Below are positions 8,601 to 15,877 of a stretch of DNA of 16,585 nt, piece after piece. The stretch comes from Dentipellis sp. KUC8613. Taxonomy: Eukaryota; Basidiomycota; Agaricomycetes; Russulales; Hericiaceae. The DNA lies in the NCBI GenBank assembly GCA_002286715.1, contig NSJX01000186.1, forward strand, positions 1 through 16,585. The letters are read 5' to 3'. Within the stretch, counting starts at the first letter, position 1; every line of letters begins with the position of its first letter. Under the pieces are notes generated by a model that was given only the letters and a program-made list of their open reading frames with translations, ran no database searches and was not told the origin of the DNA. The position numbers and the translations under genes are program-made.

Positions 8601-9503
8601 CGCTACACCGACGCCGCTTCACACACTCGCCCCGCCGGCATGCCCCGCCGCCGCCGTCTGGACGCCCCCTGCCGCCCCTCCCGCCGTCGTCTTCCGCCCC
8701 CCGCCGCCGTATTCGACCCTCCGCTGCGCCGTCTGCACCCCGCCGCCCTTTCTTTGGGCCCCAGCGCCGCCGTCGTCTCCCGCCCCCTGCCGCACCCCCG
8801 CTGACCCCCGCTGCCGTCGCTCACCACGCGCCGTACCCCGCCCCCGCTCGCCGCACGCCCCCTGCGCCGTCGCTCGCACGCCCCCTGTGCCGTCGCCTCG
8901 CCCTGCCCGCCTTAGCAATGGGCGTAGGGCATGCACACGGCGCATGACACACATTCCAAGCCCACGCGCGGCCGTTTTGGGACCGTACGTCCCCGTTCCG
9001 CACCCCAGTGCCCGCGCCGCCCTCTCTGTCCTCTCCCGCACCTGCACCGCCCTCGCGTGGCGCTGCCCCATGCCTTCTTGTGCACCATAGCGTGCACTCT
9101 CGCTTGCTGTCGCCCGCCTGCTCGCGCGCCGTCTGTCGTGCACTGCCTTACGCTGCGCGCCCCCATTTTGCTCCGTCATGCCCGCACCGTCCGCGCACTC
9201 GCTCTGTCGCCCCGCGCCCCCTTGCGCTGCCGTCACCTGCCTTGCCGTCGCGCCCTAGTGACGCCCTCTGGCGCCGCATCGACACCCTCTATTTGTGCCA
9301 ACTCGTGTCCACTCCCCCTTCGCCCCTTTAGCCTATCGCTGTCTTGTGCCCTCATCGCACCCCCATGCTTCTTTGCCCTGCCGTCGCGTGTCCCAGCGGC
9401 GCCGACGCCCCCCCACGGCGCCTTCATGTGCCGTCGCGTGGCCCTATCTCGTGCCGATGGTGCTGTGTTGCACCTCACAATGCCGTGTTGAGCCCCTTGC
9501 TGT
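5691..9503. repeat. C-rich degenerate array between the 5' ends of copies A and B
   Basis: About 3.8 kb is C-rich on plus throughout, with words such as CGCCCTCGCGCC, CCCCGCGCC and CACCGCCGCCCTC, and no G-rich partner or central module. A motif related to CCTAGCAACGGCG recurs irregularly (near 5742, 5908, 6078, 8440, 8588, 8911 and 9250). The same motif marks the ~90-bp repeats at the 5' ends of A and B, which suggests common origin. It runs to the base before copy B. Open frames here (up to 436 codons) are overlapping low-complexity shadows. It may be host satellite-like DNA or the remnant of another element. Confidence 0.72.
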
Positions 9504-9504
9504 T

Positions 9505-9796
9505 CTGATTCAGCCATGAATCACTTTTAATTAGACACACTCGCAGGTCGCGTCGTCCACTTTTAATCGTATAAACAGGAAATGAATTCCCACGGTCTTT
9601 TTGACGCGTCAAACACTGGCTGTGACTTCAAATTAATAGCTGAGCAGACTTCTTCAATGATTCTTCAATGATTCTTTTGACTCAAGTAGAACATTTGGTT
9701 GTGTAAAAAAAGAAATTTAAATTTCTATGAATGTATGTAGTCTACATGATTGAAACTGGGACTTTCAAAGCCTTCGTGAGATGACATGAGAATCAG
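9505..9796 (+). other. AT-rich 5' leader of copy B
   Basis: 292 bp bounded by CTGATTC and GAATCAG, nearly identical to the leader of copy A. Palindromes AGAAATTTAAATTTCT (9711-9726), ATGTAG-T-CTACAT (9735-9747) and TTTGACGCGTCAAA (9600-9613) are all retained. A tandem TTCAATGATTC pair lies near 9652-9673. Composition changes sharply to GC-rich directly after it. Confidence 0.82.
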
Positions 9797-10917
9797 TCAT
9801 TGCTAGGGTACGCAGCGCGACAACGAGGTGCGCTAGCGGCAACTTTAAAGGGTGGGGCGGCGAGAGAGCGTGCCGCCCACGCCGTTGCTAGGGCCCGCGC
9901 GGCACGAAACGGTGGGTGGAGATGGGTAGACAGGCGAAAGAGTGAGTGGGACGGCGAGAGGGTGTGCCGCCTGCGCCATTGCTAGGGCGTGCGCGGCAGC
10001 GACACACCCAGTGGGGCCGCCAGACCGCAGGTCTGCCGCCAGTGAGAGGGCGTGTGGGGCAGCGAGCTGGCACGCAGCTCAGCACATGGGTGCTGACATG
10101 GTGGGTGGAGCTGTCAGACGGCGGGAGGAGGCTGCGCGCGGGTGCAGACAGCGTGGTGTGGCGCAAGAGTGCGACGCGGGCGCGCCACGGGGCGTCAGAG
10201 GGCGTCAGAGGGCGCGACGGGGAGTGACGGGGAGCGAGGCAGCGGTCTAGACGGCGCGTCGCGGCGCAACACGGTGCCATAGCGCGCAACATGGCGCAAC
10301 GGGGCGCGAGAGGGCACGAGAGGGTGGCACGCGGTACAGCGGGGGTCCAGACGATGTGGTGTGGTGCATGAGCGCAGCGAGGCAATGTCGCGCTGCACGA
10401 GGGGGTCGCCAGGGGACCGAGAGGGCATGACGGGGGTCCGGACGGCGCGCGACGGCCGCACGGGGCGCGTGACGGCGGAGTGACGGCGCGTAGTGAGCGG
10501 GCGCGAGGCGATACAGCGCGGGCGGCATGACGCGAGGCGGCGCAGACGGCACGAAATGACATGGAGGGGGTGAAAGGGAAAGGCGCACGAGAGGGACAGC
10601 GCGCAGACGGTGAGCACACGCAAAAGGGGAGGCGGACGGGCAGGAACGAGGGTGCGCGAGGTAGAACCGCACGCGTGAGACGGTGCGGACGGTGCGAGAT
10701 GACACCATGGCCGCGGCCTGATGGTGAGACGGGCGCGAGAGATTGAGAAGGAGGGAGCACAAACGGCGAGTGCGCGCGAGACCGAGGGCGGAGCATATGA
10801 CGTATGAGAAGGCAGTGAATGATGGTGGGAGGTGGAGAGCGATGGTGGGTCATGGAGACAATGGCGGTGAGGAGGGCGATGGCGGGACCTGGAGGATACA
10901 GGACAAGGGCGACAAGG
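9797..10917 (+). repeat. G-rich array (5' arm of copy B)
   Basis: G-rich, CpG-dense array. Its first part, to about 10335, is collinear with copy A and contains TGCTAGGG at 9801, 9886 and 9980, a loose ~90-bp unit that includes GCGAGAGGGCGTG-like words. The middle differs from copy A in length. The last ~110 bp (10807-10917) match A again, apart from a 13-base insertion near 10890-10905. A CTTTAAAG palindrome near 9843 is also shared with A. No credible coding sequence: the minus-strand frames are low-complexity. Confidence 0.82.
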
Positions 10918-10918
10918 A

Positions 10919-10944
10919 CGCAAGCCCGGGATCCCGGGCTCGCG
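10919..10944. repeat. Palindrome at module edge (copy B, left)
   Basis: The perfect 18-bp core AGCCCGGGATCCCGGGCT (10923-10940) has outer arms with one mismatch (A10922/C10941). It marks the switch from G-rich array to module. Confidence 0.92.
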
Positions 10945-11142
10945 CGGTCAGTCGAAAGTAAAAATCATAGCAAAAGCGACACACCTAGACACCATCCCTC
11001 TCCGAGATCTTCTGAGATCAATGCATGCAGGCTTCTGTTGTGTACGTTGAGGATGAGCGGTTGCGGTGGCGCGAGTATGGAGGGTAAGTACGTTGATGTC
11101 GAGAGTGAGCGACGCGTTAGAGCACAAGTCGCGTCTGCGCTG

Positions 11143-11186
11143 GCTTCGGCAATTCCCGCGTCAGCCCTCGCGGGAATTGCCGAAGC
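11143..11186. other. Perfect 44-base hairpin in module, copy B
   Basis: Arms GCTTCGGCAATTCCCGCG and its exact reverse complement (18 bp) surround the loop TCAGCCCT. This is the strongest short stem in the window. The same structure with one mismatch is at 3569-3612, and only one arm survives in copy C (15435-15448). Confidence 0.92.
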
Positions 11187-11350
11187 TTGTTCTCGATGCA
11201 GACTCATCCCACAAGTCTGCACCCCACCGCCCCTTGTGAACACGCCCCCCCAAACCACACAAGCCCTCTTTCAACAGGCAGGAGAGAAGTCGAGGAGAGC
11301 TAGGCAGTTCAGGTGCGTTGCCACCGCTCTGACCTCATCATTGACTGACC

Positions 11351-11378
11351 ACGCGAGCCCGGGATCCCGGGCTCGCGT
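11351..11378. repeat. Perfect 28-bp palindrome at module edge (copy B, right)
   Basis: Every one of the 14 base pairs matches, centred on GGGATCCC. It is the best preserved of the five full copies in the window and begins directly after GACTGACC. Confidence 0.95.
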
Positions 11379-12651
11379 CCTTTGTCCGTCTACGCTACCC
11401 CTCACTCACGCACCGTTCCTCGCCCTCCACGCTCACCCTCCCCCTCTGCACGCACGTTCTCGCCCTCCTCTGCGCCACATCCTCGCCCTCCAATGCGCCG
11501 AACACGCCCTCCCGTGCATCATTGCCCCCTCTCGTGCGGCATCACGCCCTACACGCCCTGTCCGCGGCCTCCACATGCCGCACGCGCTCTCCTCACGCAC
11601 TTCACGCCCTCCACGCGCCCTTCGCGCCCTCCGCGCACTGTACACGCTGTCGACGCGCCGCACGCGGTCCCGTTGCCGCCCTCTCGCGCCGCAGCACACC
11701 TCACCACCGTCTTCGCCGTCCACACTCGCTCACCGCCGCCTCCTTGCACCCTCGCTCGTCTATCGCCACCCTCACTCGCTTGTCGCAGCCCTCACTTGCC
11801 CGCCGTCATCCTCGCCCGCACCATCGCCACCCTCACGTGCCCATCGCCGTGCCCGCATGTTCCATTGCCGTCTTCGCTAGTCCACCGCTGCCCTCGCTCG
11901 TCCACCGCCGTCCTCGCGTGCCGCGCGCCGCCCTCTCTCGCGCTCTCGCGCTCCGCTGCTCTCTGCAGCCGTCCTCTCTGCCCTCTCGCCTCCACCACCG
12001 CCTTCTCGCGCCCCCCGCCCTCTCTCACGCACTCTCGCGCCCCACAGCCTCCCTCCCTCGCGCTCTCGACCCACGCGCGCTCCCTCGCATCCACCACCGC
12101 CCTCACATGCCCCACCGCCGCCATCACGCGCCCCATGCCGCGTTCGCTCGCGCCCTCGAACCTGCGCGCCCCTCCATACGCACTGCCGCATTCACGCATC
12201 CCGGGCCGCCCTCGCTCACGTTCTCTCGTGCCCCACAGCCGCCCTCTCCGCCCGCTGCCGCCCTCACATGCCCCACAGCCGCGTTCACGCACCCGGGCCG
12301 CCCTCGTTCGGGCCTTTGAGCCGCGCACACGCTCCTTCGCGCTCCACAGCTTCCCTCCCTCCCGCTCTCGATCCCTGTGCGCCCCCACGGTCCCGCCGCC
12401 ACCCTCACACGCACCACAGCCGCCTTCACACGCCTCCGGCTGCCTTCGCTCGTGCCCTCAAGCCGCACGCGTGCTCCCTCGCGCCCCATATCCGCCCGCC
12501 CTCTCCGCCCGCTGCCGCCCTCACATGCCCGCCGCCGCCCTCACACACTCCACAGCCGCCTTCACGTACCCCCGCCGTCCTCTCTCATGCCCCCGCCGCC
12601 CTTGCGCCACTCTCGGGTACCCCCGTGCCGCACCTCCGTCGCCCGAGCCGA

Positions 12652-12790
12652 ATGCACGACGAAGACGCACAAGCGCGATGGCACGACGAGGGTGCGAGGG
12701 CGCACACGGGCCGACGAGGGCGTGAGGGCGTGACAACGCGACAAAGAGGGCGCGAAGAGGGCGCGGTGATGAGGGTGCGACAAGAGCGGT
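12652..12790 (+). repeat. Strand-flipped G-rich block inside the C-rich array
   Basis: From ATGCACGACGAAGACGCAC onward the plus strand becomes purine-rich (GACGAGGGTGCGAGGGCGC and similar words) for about 140 bp, then returns to C-rich at 12791. It resembles the opposite-arm array in reverse strand sense, so a local inversion or capture of opposite-arm sequence is likely. Confidence 0.7.
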
Positions 12791-13170
12791 TCGCGCCGTC
12801 CCTGCCTTCTCTGCGCCATTCACGCGCCGTATGAACGCTCCACGCACCGTACGTGCCCTCTGCTGCCCTGTCTGCCCTATCCGCATTCTACACCGCCTCT
12901 TCGCGCCTATGCGCACCGTCGGCCACTCTCTCCGCCCTCGTCCGCCTCCTCACGCCCTCTCTGCCCTCCACGCGCCGTACGCGCCGTACACCGCCCTCTC
13001 ATCCCTCTCCGCCGCCTCTACGCGTCGTCCGCTGCCCTCTCCGCCCTCTCCACCCTCTCCGCCACCTCCACGCACCCTACGCGCCGTCCGCGCCCTCTCC
13101 GACACCTTGCGCCCTCCACGTGGCGTACGCGCTGTTGACGCGCCGCACGCGGTCCCGTTGCCGCCCTATC

Positions 13171-13424
13171 GCGCCCCAGTGCGCTTCACCGCCGTCTTCG
13201 CGCGCCCACAGCCACCTCCTCGTGCCCCAGCACGCACCGCCATCGTCCTCGCGCCCCTACGCGTCTCACCGCTGCCCTTTCGTGCGTCAGCGCGTCCCAC
13301 CACCCTCGCCGCCCTCGCCCACCCACCACCGCCCTCTCACGCCCCGCCGCCGCCCCGCGCCCCAGCGCATCCCACCGCCATCTTTGCGCGCCCAAAGCCA
13401 CCTCCTCGTGCCCCAGCACGCACT
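13171..13424 (+). repeat. Higher-order direct repeat, spacing ~186 bp
   Basis: The block around GCCACCTCCTCGTGCCCCAG, with its upstream CGCGCCCCAG..CACCGCC.TCTT.GCGCGCCCA, appears at 13171-13238 and again at 13357-13424 with a few substitutions. The spacing is far longer than the short array words, so it records a segmental duplication. Confidence 0.78.
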
Positions 13425-14313
13425 CACCACCGCCCTCGCTTGCCCCAACGTCGCCTATTCGTGTCCCAACGCCGCCGTCTCGCACCCTCTGCCGCCCTCT
13501 GCTGCCTTCTCGCAGCCCACGGCCGCCCTTGCATGCCCTCCGCCTCCCTCACACGCCCTCCCTCACATGCCCTCGCTCACCCACCGCCGCCCTCGCTCAC
13601 CCACCACTGTCCGCTGCCGTCAGTCACTGTCTGCCGCCCTCCGTCGCCGTCTGCTGTCGTCTGTGGCCCTCTGCCACCCTCTGCTGCATTCTCGCTCACC
13701 CACCGCTGCCCTCGCTCGCCCACCACCCTCCGCCGCCCTGTCGTACCGTTCGCCACTCTCGCGCGTCCTCCTGCCTCTACTGCCGCCCTCGCACGCCTCC
13801 GCGCCCGGCACCTCCTGCAGTCGGTCGCTGCTGCCCGCCATCTTGCTGCCCTCGCGCGCCCTCGCTCCGTCGCCACGCACCCCGCGCCACCGATATGCGC
13901 CTTCGCCTCGCCGTCGTGCCCCTCGCTCTCCGCCACCCGCCGTCGTTGATGTTTGCGGCCTCCGCCGTACGCACTGTCCACGCGCCACACGCGCTCTCCA
14001 CGCGCCACACGCGTCCTCCAGCCGCCCTGCGCCGCCCTGTGCGCACTCTCCATGCGCCCTCTGCGCCCTCCACACGCCCTCTGCGCACCACACGCGCCGT
14101 ACAGGCCGTCGACGCGCCACACGCACCCTCCTTGTGCCCTCCGCGCGCCGTACACGCCGTCGACGCGCCACACGCGCAGTCTTCGCGCCCTTTGCGGCCT
14201 CCAACCGCCCCACTCGCGCCCTTTGCCGCCTCCGCTGGCCGTACACGCCCTCCCCGCGCCATAGACGCCGTCAACGCGCCGCACGCGTCGTCTTTGCGGC
14301 GTCTGCGGCCTCT

Positions 14314-14398
14314 TAATATTCCTCCTCTACATCCATGACAGTTGGATATATTATGAAATTAAGAATTTATTAATATTTGCTGAATGAAATAACCCCCC
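14314..14398 (+). other. AT-rich 3' tail of copy B
   Basis: A short AT-rich stretch (ATATTATGAAATTAAGAATT) follows the array abruptly and leads into the conserved terminus. It shares no obvious sequence with the copy A tail. No gene or motif is seen. Confidence 0.6.
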
Positions 14399-14446
14399 TG
14401 GCTGAATCAGACCCTGCCGCACATGTGACGGCCCACTCCCAACTAG
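14399..14446 (+). other. 3' terminus of copy B: subterminal inverted repeat, hairpin, CTAG
   Basis: TGGCTGAATCAGA (14399-14411) is the exact reverse complement of the element's first 13 bases. It is followed by a hairpin GCCG-CACATGTG-A-CGGC (14416-14432), the ten bases CCACTCCCAA, and CTAG (14443-14446). The match with the minus-strand end of copy A at 6-52 fixes the 3' boundary. Confidence 0.78.
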
Positions 14447-14450
14447 TATT

Positions 14451-14745
14451 CTGATTCAGCCATGAATCACTTTTAATTAGACACACTCGCAGGTCGCGTC
14501 GTCCACTTTTAATCGTACAAACAGGAAATGAGTTCCCACGGCCTTTTTGACATGTCGAACACTGGCCGTGACTTCAAATTCATAGCTGAGCAGACTATAA
14601 TAATGATTCTTCAATGAATCTTTTGACTCAGATAGAGCATTCAATCATGCAGGTATGTGTAGAAAACAAAGTTAGATTTCTATGAATATATGTATTTTAC
14701 ATGGTGAAAACTGGGTCCTTCGATGTGACATGAGACAAGAATCAG
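14451..14745 (+). other. AT-rich 5' leader of copy C
   Basis: 295 bp bounded by CTGATTC and GAATCAG (14739-14745). It aligns along its length with the A and B leaders, but TTTGACGCGTCAAA has become TTTGACATGTCGAA (14546-14559) and the AGAAATTTAAATTTCT palindrome is lost. Beyond GAATCAG the sequence differs from A and B. Confidence 0.75.
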
Positions 14746-15199
14746 CACCACACAGGTGGCGGTGGGCGCGAGATGGTGCGCGAGGGTGGCGCTGGAGTGC
14801 GCAAGGGTGGCGATGGGGCGCGGGAGGGCAGTGGTCGGCGCGGGAGGACGCGCAGGGGCACAGAGCGGCGTCGTTGGTGACTGAGATGGCGCGCGAGGGC
14901 GGCCGTGGGGCGCGTGAGGGTGGTCGTGAGGCGCGATAGGGCGGCATTGGGGCCCGCGAGGGCTGCTGTGGGCGCAAGATGGTGCCCGAGGGTGGCGCTG
15001 GGCGTGCGATGGCGTGCGAGGGCGGCTGTGCAGCGCACAAGGGCGGCCATGGGGCGCGTGAGGGCAGCGATGGGGACGCGCGCGAGCGCAGAGCAGTGTC
15101 GTTGGGGGTCGAAATGGCAGAGAGGATGGTGCTGGGGCACGAGGCGGCGGTGACGGCGTTGCTGGCGAGCAAGATGTAGATGGGGACCTGTGATGAGGT
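14746..15199 (+). repeat. G-rich array (5' arm of copy C)
   Basis: A short (about 450 bp) G-rich array with words such as GGTGGCGCTGGGGTGCG, GCGCGAGGGCGGC and GGGGCGCGTGAGGGC. It starts immediately after the leader and ends at the module palindrome. No coding sequence is supported. Confidence 0.78.
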
Positions 15200-15227
15200 G
15201 CGCGAGCCCGGGATACCGGGCTCGCGC
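15200..15227. repeat. 28-bp palindrome at module edge (copy C, left)
   Basis: This is the same palindrome as in A and B, but one base of the centre is changed (GGGATACC instead of GGGATCCC). The other pairs match out to 14 per arm. Confidence 0.88.
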
Positions 15228-15388
15228 GGTCAGTACTGCTATGGGAATATTGAGGGTGTGCAACGACACACCTGCATACCTCACATTCCCACTTCCTTTC
15301 CTTGCTGAGACAACGAGTATGTGTGTGATGATAGATCGAGGACGAAAGTTGGAAGACAATCGGGGGATGGGACATGACAGTGTTTGAG

Positions 15389-15408
15389 AAGTCGCATTGA
15401 AGCGACTT
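15389..15408. other. Small hairpin AAGTCGC-ATTGAA-GCGACTT
   Basis: A 7-bp stem with a 6-base loop, located where the AAGTCGC word of the B module (11126 region) lies. It is found only in copy C. Confidence 0.6.
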
Positions 15409-15877
15409 GTCGTCTCCTGTCACGCGCGTCCCACCTCGGCAATTCCCGAGTGCTGCTTGTCAATGCATCCCTCTCGCACCCACCGTCTCCCTCTCACACC
15501 CACCACCGCCGCCCGTTCGTGTCCCAACACCGCCGTCTCGCACCCGCTGCCGCCCTCGCGTGCCCCACCACGACCCTCGCACGCCCCACGGTCGCCCTTG
15601 CGTGCCGTTTCGCGCTTTCGCGCCCCATAGCCGCCCTTGCCATGCGCGCGTCACCGCCTCCCTCTCGCACCTACCGCTGCCCTCTCACACCCACCCCGCG
15701 CCGCTATCGCTTGCGCCCTCTAGCCCAGCGCGCTCCCTCTCGTGCCCACCACCACCATCGCACGCCGCACAGACTGGCGGGAGAGAAGCAGAAAGAGGAA
15801 CAGTACCAGTGAGTACTAGTGAAATACAGGTGCGTCACCGCCGCTCTTATCTTACCATAGACTGACTGCGCGAGCCC

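Larger units (their letters stand above)
10918..11378 (+). other. Palindrome-bounded central module, copy B
   Basis: 461 bp of balanced composition. The left edge has the palindrome (core 10923-10940) followed by GGTCAGTC (10946-10953). The right edge has GACTGACC (11343-11350) followed by the perfect 28-bp palindrome (11351-11378). Inside are GGGTAAGTACG (splice-donor-like, GT at 11084), the perfect 44-base hairpin (11143-11186) and CAGGTGCGT near 11310. An open frame (10819-11880) crosses the whole module and reads into the array on both sides. In copy A the equivalent frame is broken by a 7-base deletion, and changes between copies include non-synonymous ones, so I do not call a gene. Likely a regulatory or nested-element core; function unknown. 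Confidence 0.77.
11379..14313 (+). repeat. C-rich array (3' arm of copy B)
   Basis: About 2.9 kb of C-rich degenerate repeats (GCCGCCCTCGC, CGCGCCCTCTC, CCACCGCCGCCCTC). Positions 11379-11513 match copy A. Longer segments recur internally, for example 11639-11730 with 13124-13200, and 13171-13238 with 13357-13424, so the array evolves by duplication of blocks much larger than the short words. A G-rich block interrupts it at about 12652-12790. Open frames up to 487 codons are compositional. Confidence 0.83.
9504..14446 (+). mobile_element. Helitron/Helentron-like non-autonomous element, copy B (complete)
   Basis: Starts TCTGATTCAGCCATGAATCAC at 9504 with T9503 before it, and ends CTAG at 14443-14446 with T14447 after it. 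The first 13 bases return exactly inverted at 14399-14411. A hairpin (14416-14432) and ten bases separate this from CTAG. Order: AT-rich leader (9505-9796), G-rich array (9797-10917), module (10918-11378), C-rich array (11379-14313), AT-rich tail. Copy A is organised the same way on the opposite strand, and their 5' ends face each other. Collinear identity with A covers the first ~830 bp, the module with ~100-135 bp on each side, and the last ~50 bp. The arrays between differ. No transposase-like frame is visible. Confidence 0.72.
15200..15877 (+). other. Palindrome-bounded central module, copy C (diverged, enlarged)
   Basis: The left edge has the 28-bp palindrome (15200-15227) with one mismatched internal pair, then GGTCAGTA. 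The right edge has GACTGACT followed by only half a palindrome (GCGCGAGCCC, 15868-15877). Homology with the B module is patchy: CGACACACCT, AAGTCGC, CTCGGCAATTCCCG (one hairpin arm) and, near the right edge, GGCGGGAGAGAAG and CAGGTGCGTC. Between the hairpin remnant and the right edge lies about 300 bp of C-rich array (15465-15765) absent from A and B. A different small hairpin is at 15389-15408. Best read as an older, array-invaded version of the same module. Confidence 0.65.

Noticed and set aside
5691..9503. rDNA intergenic spacer
   Set aside because: No rRNA sequence or regular long subrepeats are visible, and the same type of array lies inside transposon-like elements.
12831..14316. Long plus-strand frames of 372 and 487 codons in the copy B array
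   Set aside because: Same low-complexity composition, two frames open together, no domain and no matching frame at the same place in copy A.
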